Assembly (NCBI GenBank): GCA_964304625.1
Contig: OZ199840.1
Span: 2,604,001 to 2,668,000 of the forward strand
Length of the DNA: 64,000 bases
Reading direction: 5' to 3'
Source of the DNA: Kudoa neothunni
Taxonomy: Eukaryota; Cnidaria
The position numbers were made by a program, and so were the translations under genes. The notes below the pieces were generated by a model. It did no database searches and was not told the origin of the DNA. It saw only the letters and a list, made by a program, of their open reading frames with translations. This document shows positions 14,735 to 26,500 of this stretch, in pieces (within the stretch, counting starts at the first letter, position 1; the number at the start of each line of letters is the position of its first letter).

Positions 14735-17232
14735 CTATACAGATTTATCGCCGGGTTTTTGATCTGAAGGATAAGAGTCAGAGTCGTTAGTGCCGGACGA
14801 GGATGATGAAGATTCAGAGTTGGAAGAGTGCACATGTTTTGCGTGTTTGTCAACATCTCTTGAAAAACTAACTGATTTGCTACCACTAACAGGGGTGGCG
14901 ATTCTATGAGTACTGGGATTAAGATGTTCTTCGAAAACGACATCATTTGGAGCATCATCTGGTTTATACATTGCATCACTCTCGCTAATTTCCCTGATAA
15001 CGTTAAGCTTAGTTGGGAGATTGATTGGGGCACTCCTAGTGGTGTCCAAGTTGGTTCGTATGTTTGCAGTATGTTGGATATTGTCTGTACTTGAAAATGC
15101 CGTGTGATTATGATAGCTATGGCAATGTCTACAATCCTCAGCAGCAATCTTAGTGTCATCATGGATATAGGGCCCAAGTCCGACGGCGCTCATAATATGT
15201 CGTACGCTGCCTTTTTTGACGTAGGTGAATCTCACGGTGATATCTTGTTCGATTTTGAATTTTTCAACAATCTAAACGATATCATGGTAGATATGTACAC
15301 ACTTTTATAGAAAATAAAACAAGCAAAAGTACATATAAAAGTTCTCTCGCAACCGTAATATCAATTTCATGCATGGCATGGCAGTCGATTTCCAATTCGG
15401 TCAATTCAGGGAAGCGTTTTTGAAAAGATTTAATACGACTTGCAATAAATACAGCGCAAGGATAATGCAAAGCACTTCTCAACCGAACACTAAAAGTTCC
15501 CCGATCTCTATGAATGTGATGGATGCGATGAAGTCGAGGTCTTATCTCACGAAACAAAATGAATCCTGATGATAAAGCTAGCCCAGCAGCCATTCCGAAT
15601 TCAAGGCGATATAGCCCAATAAGCATAGTACCAAACCATGGAACCAGTTCCCATCTATAACACCAATCAACCAAATCAATTAATCCATCAATTTTATGTA
15701 TAATTTGGACAAATGGATAGTAGAAGATACTTTTGAACTCGCCAAAACATAGAAATTTGGCAAAGATTGATCTGCGGTAACACTGCAGCAACGATCATAC
15801 CAGCAAGTGTAGGTTTTGGTGTGTAGTAGATAAGAGGAGTTAGTACCATTAACGTGAGCACTACGACAAAGATGGAAACAACGCCTAGATGATATATGAT
15901 GGTTGAGTAAAATCACACAAACGATCCGATTATTTTTATAAAATACCTGAGAGACATGTTTTGACACCACTGATAGAATTTACCGCTGATCTCGCGAGTG
16001 CACCACCGATAGGATACCCACGGAAGAACGAGTTCAAAATATTGGCCACGCCAACATTGAGCAACTCCTGAGTGGGATCTGCGTAGTAGTCTTTCTGTTT
16101 GGAGAAGTTTTTCACAATAGATAACGTCTCAACAAACATCATCACTGGGGCGAGGAAAAAAGAAGGATAAATCTCAGACATAATCTCAAGAGCAGATTTA
16201 GTGATAGTTCCGCCTTGGGAATTAGTGACTTGAGTGGATTGAATGGGTAACTAAATAATCATCATTAATTAAATACATTTAATGGCATGAAAACCGCCAA
16301 AACATTTGTAATCAACCATCACTGGGATGTGAAAATACAAAACGAAACAATCGCTACAAATGCTTGATCAAAAAAAACTCTACCCAAGGTACAGGGAATC
16401 CTGCAGGGAGCGATCCAATAAGCGTTATACGAGTGGTGTCGGGGTGTTTTTTGTAAATAGTATACACGATTGCAGTCATTATTATAGTCATGAGTGCATT
16501 TTTCGATACATAAATCAAACAAATTGTTTCCCAAAACGATTTTCCGACAGTAGAAGTAGCGTTTTTCTTAAGCCGTGTAACCAAGGGCATAGTAAAGTGA
16601 CAAAATAGTGAGAAAATAACGCAAGATATTCCCACCAACATATCTTGATAGTTGGTTTGGAGAATCAGTTTGAAAAAGTTGTAAACCACCTCATAACTAT
16701 TCATCTGACCGGCGTTTGGTATCACTATTCCAAACATACCGGGTAGTTGACTGATAGCTATCGACAAACAACCACAGGAAATGAACGCCGATAATACAGT
16801 GAATGATACAAGATTCATCAAAACACCGGCATTAAAAAAGCTCATCAAAACCATTACAATACCGGAAAAGAAACTCATCATACTCAAAAACACGTTTGAC
16901 CCATAAGGATTGTAACGTGAACCCAAAAGAGCCACCAAAAGTGTAGGTCCAACACTATTGTCTGGAGACGTGCTGAATATTAGACTGGAAAATGGTCCAA
17001 CAATCGACGAATACAAACCCACAACTGGCGAACAACCATATATACCGGCTATAGCCAGTGACTGCGGAATAACCACCAATCCCACTGTGAAGCCAGCAAT
17101 TACGTCCCCTTTGAGATATTCCAATTTGTATTGGGGAAGCCAGGTGAGTATGGGTAATCGAATTTTTGGATGAATATGATTTATAAACCATTTTCTAACT
17201 TTTTCTTTGGTGGATTTTTTGCTTTTTATCAC
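14735..17232 (-). CDS. SLC26/SulP-family anion transporter with STAS domain (SLC26A11-like)
   Basis: Five exons on the minus strand: 17232-16384, 16250-15947, 15884-15731, 15654-15333 and 15271-14735, giving 721 aa; all phases agree and the introns are 61-133 nt. The N-terminus contains the SulP signature region (GDVIAGFTVGLVVIPQSLA, VVGLYSSIVGPF). Membrane segments continue through exons 1-4, including DYYADPTQELLNVGVANIL and FFRGYPIGGALARSAVN, which are typical of SLC26. A STAS domain follows (PCAVFIASRIKSFQKRF, ELEIDCHAMHEID), crossing the exon 4/5 junction. The last ~130 residues are hydrophilic with a Ser/Asp/His-rich stretch and look like a cytosolic regulatory tail. The family exchanges sulfate, chloride, bicarbonate or similar anions; the substrate cannot be read from sequence. 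Within the family the linker and overall length fit SLC26A11-like members best. The start is the first ATG of the long exon, preceding a basic cytosolic segment. Confidence 0.93.
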
Positions 17233-19641
17233 TTTGAAGTGAGATCCGGTTTGACGTGCAGAACCCCCTAATCAAAATCACCATAATCCATTGGAATAAC
17301 TCAAAGATTGCATAGGTACGCTGTGCGCTTGTTCTGGGCATCTTAATTATTCAAGCTAATTATTTAATTTCAGCTGCTCTACAGTAGTTATAAAACAACA
17401 AAATTTTCGATTATTTTCGACAAATATGAAGATAGAAACAATAGCTTAGGAGGGTATTCTTTGGAAAAAGTTCTATGGTGTGTGATGTACACAACATAAC
17501 ATTAGTATTGAAACAATATATAAAATTTACAGATCCACTAAGCACATTCAACAGCAACATGCGAAATGTAACGTCAATATTCGACTTGAAATAAGATGTA
17601 GTTAATCTAGCGATTGCGACCATTCCTCAAATTTTGCTATGATAGCTCTTTCATTTTAATGATTACAATAATCACTGTATATACATATATATTGGCTACA
17701 CATATGTGGATAAATCTATCAATTGCAATAGTTTAATATTAGATTCTGGTAGGTTGTTCTACCAGGAAGGGATTCATAAAAGCTTAATCTAGATTTAGCA
17801 ATGGAATTGTATAATAGATCAACGTTTAATAGTATATATCCTGTAGTTGTTTCTCCTCATAAACACTCGAATGGAGATCATTAAATGCCGTTTATATTAT
17901 ATTTAATCAACTAATTCTAGATGATTATCTTTTAGAGACAATTTAACCTGTTCTTTATAATAAAAAACCTCAAATTGTCAACTGCATCACAACAACTTAA
18001 AATATACATGTGTGTGGACTCATATTTTAATTTATTTGGAGCTATTTACGCCACATGTAAAGTTTTTTCGTGTTATCCGAAACCAAATTTAGTCCCGACA
18101 AGTGATTGGATTATTGAGTTTTTGAGCTGTCAATTAATTGAACCAATGTGAACTGTCTTACATTAAACCCTACGTTAATCTCCGGCTTATAATCGTTGTT
18201 TATTGTAAACATTATTCATAGCATCATTTCATGGTTGTATTATTCGTAATTTTAGTTTCTTTCTCAACACTTTATCTCCAAATACACAATTCATGTGATG
18301 AACTATGTGTAGAAAATGTCATTAATGATGCTTTAATGGATAATTTATTAAAGAAGGTCCTAATATTTGACTTTCTTAGAGTTCATGTCTTGGGTGTATT
18401 GTTTATCCTATTGGTACCTCATTTTGGGTTGCACATGTAACAACACCTTATTACCATTGATTATATAATTATGTAAAATAATCTTTGTTATTATCGATAC
18501 AATCGATTTCCGTTTTTTTAATTTTTTCCGACATTTTCCTAACCATCTTAATCCTAGGACTACGAATTAAATGAATGGATGAATAGTGAGTGCAACTAGA
18601 AAGTTTTGCTTATGACTTTAGATTTTTAGGAATCCAAAAAATAATTTTTTTCAATTAATGAGTCATTATGATTTAGATCCTCTTTAGCTTATGGCGTTTT
18701 ACAAGTTAAGGAAACAGACGATTACAGGCATGATAACCTTTATAATAAACCATATTCTATAATATTGAGTTCAAGATAGCATAATACAATATTTAACTGT
18801 TGAAAGTGATTATTGACACAAAAAATACTATTCAGATATCAGTTTTAAAATTTGGATTTCTGACCTGTAAGCGCGAAGAACGAAGCCCAGGGCCAGAAAT
18901 AGTTCAATATAATAGATTCTAAAATGTCATGTTTGTATACGATCAGTGTGTGAGTATGAGTTTCTGGGATTAAATAATTCGATTGCGATTGCGTACATAT
19001 CGTTTAGGATTAAAGTTCCCGTGCTAATAGCATCTGCCTTAACTATTAGCCATTGTTTGTTGTTTACACCATCTAAATTATTGCATTCACGAAATTTTGA
19101 GGATTATTATTTGTAATGAATAAAACTATATTAGTTATCTTATCGAAAATAATATCTTCTAATCATCCACTAAATCAGGGGGTCACAACCGGGGGTAAAT
19201 TAAATGACATCAATATTAGATAGGAGCGATTTGTGCATAATGGGGTTTGTGTCACTTAAGGATTTCTAAGGAATTATATTGTCTTTTTAGATATGTATTT
19301 ACCAACTTTTTATAAGACTATAACCCATCTCGTTTTTATACAGCTCGTTTATTTTTTAGTGATGTAGCCTAATAATAATGCTTAAAGTGGCTATTTGCAT
19401 GGTAAATAACATTAAGGCGTCATTAGTTTTGACTACTTTAAATTATATCTAGTCCCTAAGCGCAAAGAAATGGGTCAAAAATAGTTGAATTTAGAAAAAT
19501 CTAAAAAATTAAGTCTGTCGACAAATTGTGAGTAAGAGTTTCTGGGATGAAAAATTGTCATAACAGGCGTACGTGTCTTTTACGATTAGAATTTTCCGTG
19601 CAAATAACCCCTGCCTTAGCTTAATCTATTATATCCACTTA
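17233..19641. other. Intergenic region upstream of the SLC26 gene with a diverged duplicated segment
   Basis: No supported gene. Two similar segments, about 18865-19062 and 19455-19640, share strings such as gagtttctgggat and taagcgc(g/a)aagaa and look like copies of one repeat. A hAT-like end (cagggggtcacaaccggggg) lies near 19178. A 69-codon ORF at 18231-18440 starts with a hydrophobic stretch but has no recognisable domain. Confidence 0.35.
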
Positions 19642-20815
19642 TCTACCATATATAAAAGCTGAAGTGTCCGTGAGTGTGTCAGCAAGTACGCAATCGCTTC
19701 AAAAATGTTTTCCTTATAGAGACATTTATGAAATTTTTTAAAAATCACAATGTTTCAAAAAATCTTTAAATCGTTTTCACACTACCAAATGTTCCCAGAA
19801 GTATTTAGAAAATGGTGTTTTTGTCGATTCAAAGTTCGTTTATCGGATTACTTGAACTTGAGTTCAACAATAGGAATAACACCTGCTTATTACCTGCAGA
19901 TGGTCGGTTGAAATTAGCATTCTCCCTTATATGCTCTATTAAACGTCAATTAAGCGATATCATCTATCATTATGTATAAGGTTGATGTTTCTATTTGGAT
20001 GTTTGTACAAGTACACTCATCATTTGTGGAGTTTTAACGAATATGATTTGATAAGTATATTTTAAAAGTTATATTCATGGTTTAAAATATGAGAAAAAGT
20101 CTATGTTTGCATCATTAATAGCGATTTGGTAATGAATTCTAAAATCAGATAGGTTGAAGCTCTATGAACAAGTAGTACCATGTCCGTAGATTTTCTTGAA
20201 CTCACCCGCCGAGTTTAACTTTCTGTGATTAAATTCAATGCAGATGGTTGTAATCTTACTTCATCTTATTATATGAATTATTTATATTGATATTGATTCG
20301 ATTCGATTCGATTCGATTCGAAACTGTTTGTGAGAAATTATGCACTAATGTTCATGCCGGGACAAGGGATAATAATTTGAGCATTAAAAATCAATTATCG
20401 TAAATTTTCTTCTATTTCTATTTTTTACCTCCCAGAAAAGAATGACGAAAACTTTCTGAGTTGGGCCAGAATCGGTTTTGAAAAATCCACGGGCCAAAAA
20501 ATAACATTTTAGACACACTTTAGGATAATTTAAATAATATGGGAATGTTTAAAAAAATGATTCGGACCTCACATTATTTAGCGTTGGTGTCGAGTCATGA
20601 AATTTTTAAATGAACGTTGGGATCGATACGTTTCTTCACAGAAATGATCATAATTTATATTTCGTCAATCCAAATCGTTAATGTGTGATGCTTAAAATTT
20701 TTTAATTATTCTTCTTCAATGAGTTAATTCACGACTTTGATTTATTTTGTGAATGATATTAAGAAGCGTATCTATGCGAAATCTTCCCCAAGCAACGTTG
20801 GGCAGTTCGCGCTAG
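19642..20815 (+). mobile_element. Non-autonomous Helitron, copy 1
   Basis: The 5' end starts with TC (tctaccatatataaaagctg) after an A. The 3' end has the hairpin CCCAA-GCAACG-TTGGG, a short spacer (cagttcgcg) and the terminal CTAG at 20812-20815, followed by T. These are the hallmarks of Helitrons: no inverted repeats, a 3' hairpin, a CTRR end and insertion between A and T. There is no Rep/helicase ORF. A (TTCGA)n microsatellite lies inside near 20294-20320. A related copy lies inverted at 43955-45249. Confidence 0.82.
20294..20320. repeat. (TTCGA)n microsatellite
   Basis: About five perfect copies of a 5-bp unit inside Helitron copy 1. Such arrays are common inside Helitrons. Confidence 0.9.
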
Positions 20816-20921
20816 TATTATTATATAAGAATAATTGTTTTTATTATATCATTACGACACAATATTGAAAAATATTCATTAACTGTGAAATAGGATGAAG
20901 CATTTTGTATGGAATCTGATG

Positions 20922-22252
20922 CAGAGGTCAGGAATAATTGATTGTTGTTGGTAAAAATCAATTATTTCTCTTGTAATCAATTAATTTTATTTGTACTCTG
21001 TCACAGTCAATAGTTGCAATTAATTGCAATTATTAAAATTTTCCTAGAGGTATATTTTCTTATTAATTGTTAATATTAACAATCAAAATCAAATCTAAAT
21101 CAATATTTTAAAGTTATTTTAACCAGTGAACTACATATGTAATACATGTAAGTTCTACATTAAAAATACTCAAACCCAAATGACTACAAATAATTGAAGC
21201 TAGATTCTTATTTACCAAATCTGTCATCTTTTAATATTTAAAATTGAAATAAAAATTGTTATCAACTATAGTTTCATTATAATCATTATGTTCTTAATAA
21301 AATTAGAAATATTTTATGAATCCTAAAATTAAATTAATAAAATAACGCAAAGCGCTAGATTGAATAAAAACCTTATTAGTACCAATTACTTTAACGGAAA
21401 CGCTTGAAATAAACGATTAATCGTTTTTATTATGTACAATATTAAATGATCAAGGTTATAACTGATCTCGTCTTACATTATCGTCTATTGTAGAAAAATT
21501 AAATATAAAATCGAGATAAAAAACGTGGGAAAATAACAAATGATTTTGTAATACAATCGTAATATAATAATAAAGATAAAGGAAAACAAAAATACTTCAA
21601 ATGTGTGAATTTAAGGAGATGATTTAAATTATTGTTTCACAAATCTAGTCTTTGATTAAGAATATTTTGTCGATATTGACTTTATAAATGTGAAAAAAGG
21701 ATGTTTAAGGTTCTTAAAGTTGCATCAATTGCTGAATGACTCATGAAAATTCGTATTTAATTAGTTACTTAGGAAGAACAAAAATTTGTTAGAGATTTTT
21801 AGTTAAAATGTTAATTGGAATCGAAGTTGGTCAATATTTAGATTACATTGAAAAATTTCTTTATATATTGGAAGACTTTTAAGAATTAGTCGTTTTCATT
21901 ACTCAAAATTTTGTCATGTAAATCTGGCATTAGATACAAAGCGTTATCTGAACCAAATAAAATATAACAAGCAAAACATATTTACTCTATGATTAAGAGA
22001 AAAATCGTTTCTTCATAAAATATCGTTTAGAGAGTTAAAACAAATGGATGTAGATCACAATTTAACCAATCATGAAAATCGGAAAATTATAAATTATTAA
22101 AGACGTGATGCTGCAACATTTATAACACATGAATGGGTTCAAAGATAAAAACAATTATAATAATGAAGAATTTTCATTATAATATATTAAAATTATTATA
22201 ATTGCAATTAACTTCAATCAATTTTGGTCCAATTAATTATTTCCAACCCCTG
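20922..22252. mobile_element. hAT element, 1331 bp, with perfect 8-bp target-site duplication
   Basis: The left end is cagaggtcaggaataattga and the right end, read inverted, is caggggttggaaataattaa. Both flanks carry the identical octamer ATCTGATG (20914-20921 and 22253-22260), the hAT duplication length. No transposase ORF remains, so it is a non-autonomous copy. A piece of the same family (gacctggaaattattgattt and following ~55 bp) recurs at 58868-58930. The perfect duplication suggests this insertion is younger than its surroundings. Confidence 0.85.
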
Positions 22253-22279
22253 ATCTGATGGAGCATCCTTCACAGAGAT

Positions 22280-22640
22280 GTAGGGTGATTTTATGGCATA
22301 TGGCACATCTCAGTCTTTTTCCAGATTTATCAGTTGTTATTAAGGGCTGTGGGCACATATTAGATTTAATAACTTGAGAAAATTTGGATTTTTTCATGAT
22401 AGTTTTATCAAATGTGACATGATTGCTCTGGTTGCTCTAAAATATCAATAGGTTTGTCTGCTAAGGAATTATAAATTTTCCAAGAGTTAACAACACACAT
22501 GTTTTTGTTGTATTTACGTATTATTTGAGGCATGTCAAGAATTATATTTTTATTATCCTTTTTGGAGTATCTTTTTTTGGATACTAATGGACAACATGAA
22601 ATGAAAATCTGGAAGAAAATCAAATTCCGGGTCTGGAAAT
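22280..22640 (-). pseudogene. piggyBac-like transposase fragment
   Basis: On the minus strand, an ORF at 22623-22408 reads FQIFISCCPLVSKKRYSKKD then DMPQIIRKYNKNMCVVNSWKI. This matches the piggyBac motif in which a proline-rich 'rP..v..YN..MGGVD' stretch follows a basic linker. Only this segment is present; nothing recognisable flanks it. It abuts the hAT element that ends at 22252. Confidence 0.55.
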
Positions 22641-22895
22641 TATTTAAGAGAGCAAACAGAAGATAGGCGAAAACATCTCAGTTAATCAAGAGAATTATTC
22701 AGTTTTAATATCCTGATATATTGAAATCTTTTAAAGTCATATCATCATTTTCTATTGAACAAATATGTCAAATATTCGTAGTGAATTTTTCATAGCGAAT
22801 ATATCAATTTGCGGGATAATCAAAGTAAAAATTATAAATTCTACAAAATATAAAATATAAAAATGCTTTATTTAATAAAGATTAAAAAATTTTTC

Positions 22896-23545
22896 TCAGT
22901 TCATAATAGAAGCAACAATTGACTCGAATTTCCTAAATAATAAAACCATTAAAGAACGAGCAATGTAGGAGACCACACAAACAAAAACTTTAACAATAAA
23001 TTACTTTGAATTTATTTCTGAACCAATTGTGTAAAAGGGATTTGAGATAGTGTTCACATAGGATGAATGAAGCATCGAAAACATCTTCAAATTATATTAA
23101 TACGATGACCGCACTATTGAACCTGAACCTGTTTGATCTCGATTTCTCGAATTTCCACTCTCAACTTGTCAACCACAATAATAAATTTCGTGTTGGTAGG
23201 AGTGATATAACCATATCTAGTAATATGATTCAAAACAAACCACAACAACTATGATAAATGACATTTTATAGTAGGCATGTGGAAGAAGTGAACCTAGATA
23301 GAGCTCACGAACCTCATCAGATTCTATTTGAACTTTTATATGATGAGGGCAATCAAAAAAAGACCAACCTCTTTTCTCGGAAATTATATCCAAGCACATA
23401 TACGCAAGATAATATAAATTTAAATTTCCATTGCTCTCTTCGGAAGATTTCATAAAAATTGGTTGGTCCTTAAATATTTTAATTTTTCTTTGTGCCGATT
23501 AAAGTTACATACATTCTCATTAACAATAACCACACAATCAGCCAT
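22896..23545 (-). CDS. TRAPPC2L: TRAPPC2L, trafficking protein particle complex subunit 2-like
   Basis: This gene is invisible to long-ORF searches. Six exons on the minus strand are 23545-23513, 23468-23369, 23332-23263, 23216-23129, 23084-23005 and 22932-22896, giving 135 aa with consistent phases; the introns are 44, 36, 46, 44 and 72 nt. The protein starts MADCVVIVNEN. It contains LNLYYLAYMCLDIISEK, then RELYLGSLLPHAYYKIYGYI, TKFIIVVDKLRVEIREIEIK, MFSMLHSSYVNTISNPFY and a C-terminal KKFESIVASIM. This follows human TRAPPC2L (about 140 aa) from end to end, including the RELYLG and NPFY landmarks. TRAPPC2L is a longin-fold (sedlin-like) subunit of TRAPP tethering complexes, which activate Rab GTPases in ER-Golgi traffic and autophagy. 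The 36-nt second intron is a multiple of three without an in-frame stop, so its retention would add 12 residues. Confidence 0.9.
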
Positions 23546-26500
23546 AGGATTCGTTAAACCCGAGAAATAGGTGAATTTTGCGCTTGCGTGTTATCTAATC
23601 CATCGCTAACTATCCAAAAATTTAATATTTTTTAATTTTTCTTTACACCGATCAATTAATCAATTAATTGATAAAGTGAAACTTATCACTTTTATTATTG
23701 GATTTTTTATAATTTGACATTGAAAATTAATGCTTTCCACATTTAATCTGAACAAATTACGCGTGTGCCCATTTAGGGTGTCAGTCGTACACCACGAAAA
23801 ATCGACCTTAATAATGTTTAAATCCTCTAAAATCGAATCAATTATAATAAGTCAATTAATAATATCAAATAAAGCTTAATTACTCTAAATGTTTTAATTT
23901 TTTACTAATTTGTAAAAAGACATTACTGGACTGGCTAGACAAAGTATAACTATGTGAACAGACAACAAATCTTACAATCTTATGGTTTCCATTTTTGTTT
24001 TTATCAATGATTTCATGATTTAAATTTAGTGATAAACCTTACACATATTAGCGAATAAAAATACAATTGTGTAAGGATACTACGCACTTTTTCGGGACGA
24101 AGACTCGAATGCATAATAACCCTGTACTACTTAACCCTCCCTGCCACGGGTTGGGGTGGGGTATTTGCCATACCCCAAAAGAAACATTTTTCGTTTTACT
24201 CAATGCACGATAATTTTTTCGCAGTAGAATTTTAAGAATGCTCATATAAACTTATAACGCTTCCATTTAAACAAAAAAATTGTATTTGAAATTTTATAAA
24301 TTAAAAATTGTACACTTCTAACAATCGAGAGAATTATTTCTTAAATAATGTATCGCTAATTTGTATTTCTGTTTAATATATGCTTTAACATCGTTTAATA
24401 ATTAAAATTCCCATATTACTAACTGGAAAAGGCATGTTTTACTAACCTGGCGACTTGCGCGCATTCCCAATTTGTATAAATTTTTCATTTGTTGAGGTGA
24501 TTTCTTGTCTTGAATTAATGAAAAAATTTTTAAAAAATAAAGGAAGCCGTTGAGATCTCATTTAATATAGGCCCACTAATTCTTTAGTGCATGATGAGGA
24601 TTATTTGGTTTATTACACCGTCATGTATGAGATTAGACGGCAAATTTTGATTCCCTCCAGATGGAGAGCAAATAAGATTTTTTGAAACCACTTCTGACGA
24701 AAAAAAATTGTAAAAAACGCTAAAAGTGGATGAACCACAGGCTCCACAATTGCCATAAAGTTCATCCTATAGTTGTTGCAATTATTATCGTCTATTTAAC
24801 CCAAATTCATTTTTAAATAGATATAGATTCCTTAATTTAAACCAACTCGATTTCCGCAATTAGCTATAATACTCACGCACAAGTGTATCCAAACCAGGCG
24901 GGAGACTTAATCCAACTATACCGATAAAATAAGAAGGGCGAGCAACAATGATTGCTAATAATTATGTATTCATATGTTTCTACCATACTTATTGATTCAT
25001 ATTGTTTGAATCATTTTTTGATTGAAAAATAGAGGAATCTGTCGGTTGTACCCACTTGTAGCTGAACTTTATTGTATTTGCAATATTGTCGTTTTATTTA
25101 TTACAGAGGCTAAAACAATTTTCAATGTTAACGTCTATTTATATATATATTCATGGTAGATTAAATTATGCAGACTACGCGTAATTTTTTGACGCAGTAC
25201 GGGAAGGGCTAATATCCATGCTTTAGCGCCTGCACTAGAGGGGAAAATTTGTTGGATGTACGACCACTTTTTCTGCTCTTCTAAATTATTCTCTCGTTGC
25301 ACTAATAATGTTAATAAAGGGATGTGAAAAATTTTCGTAATAGTTTTTTGATTGTTAACAGGATATTTTGAAAATAAATAAAGTAGTTTAATACAGAATT
25401 ATTTATTCAACAAGAAATTTGGTATTTCTCTTGTTTTAAACGAATTTTATTTTTCAAAAGGAAAAATTTAACTTTGTAATGTGATTCAGCATTTAGATGA
25501 CATAGACCTTGAATAATTTCTTTATTTCTTTAGACTTTTTATTTAGTTTGTTAATTTTTAGACCAACTCTCGAAGTAAACTCATCCAACTGTCCTTGTCC
25601 GACAGTTATAGGAATGTTCTCTTTCGAGTCATCCTTTATGCCATTGGCTAATTTATTTTCCTATTTGTTGTATTTTCGGGACAGCGTTATATTTCTCGTT
25701 CTCATAAATTCGATCCATTCATTCTTATATCGAGAAGTTTGAATTTCTTTTTCGAAGAGTTTCGCGATAAAATCTCAAATCACCTGAAATAAAGTCTCCA
25801 AATATTTTTGATTTTATTGATACAATTATATTCGATGTGGTGACTGATTTAACGCCGGAGCGCTTAATAATGGCTGTTATAGAGTCGTTCTTAGTTTCAA
25901 GTTTTCCCAATCATTTAATAATCTACACGTTTTCTTCTATTAAACGATAATTTCCCCTATTTTCTTACTGCGTACTAACCATATCAATGTAACCAAACAA
26001 CAGATTTCAGATGAGTAATAACCATGAAGTGCGCAATAAGCATACACTCCTATTTTCCCCGCTTCAAAAATTATTTCTTAACTTTATAATTATATTTATC
26101 GGCAGTAGCGGCTCATTTATGGAACTGTGGAGCTGCAGCACCCTTGGTCACCTCGGTATTTATATAATCCTTTTCCATATGTGCATATCCGCTAGCACAG
26201 ATGCCTAAATAATTTTTCCGTGATAGACTGAATTTGTTAAAATATCTATTGCATCATTGGTGGAGTCAAAATTATTATGCACCATTCGAACTATAAAACA
26301 CGATTTTTTATCTATTATAATAAGATTTATAAGATTGCATTATTTGATTCTTCAAAATAATAGATATAATAAATAATTCTCTGCAGAAATATTCGAATCA
26401 CTTCAAATTTTAACTTGCATAGTCCATAGTAATATTGAAACTTGCCAATGTTGTAGCAAGCGAAGGGCGTTTATATTTCTAACGATTTTCCCCACCCAAA

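Noticed and set aside
14671-15177. Second minus-strand ORF of 168 codons overlapping the last SLC26 exon
   Set aside because: Shadow frame; the spliced SLC26 frame continues the STAS domain and has matching phases, while this one has no domain.
16251-16383. Open, hydrophobic reading in the first SLC26 intron (FVAIVSFCIFTS and LITNVLAVFMP)
   Set aside because: It looked like an extra membrane exon, but its two halves are split by a stop, no splice phases fit, and skipping the whole interval joins VPW directly to LPIQSTQ as in the family.
18231-18440. ORF of 69 codons with a signal-peptide-like start
   Set aside because: No cysteine pattern, domain or exon neighbours; hydrophobic starts are common by chance in AT-rich sequence.
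23063-23455. Two plus-strand ORFs (63 and 65 codons)
   Set aside because: They are shadows of the minus-strand TRAPPC2L exons, which give a full-length conserved protein.
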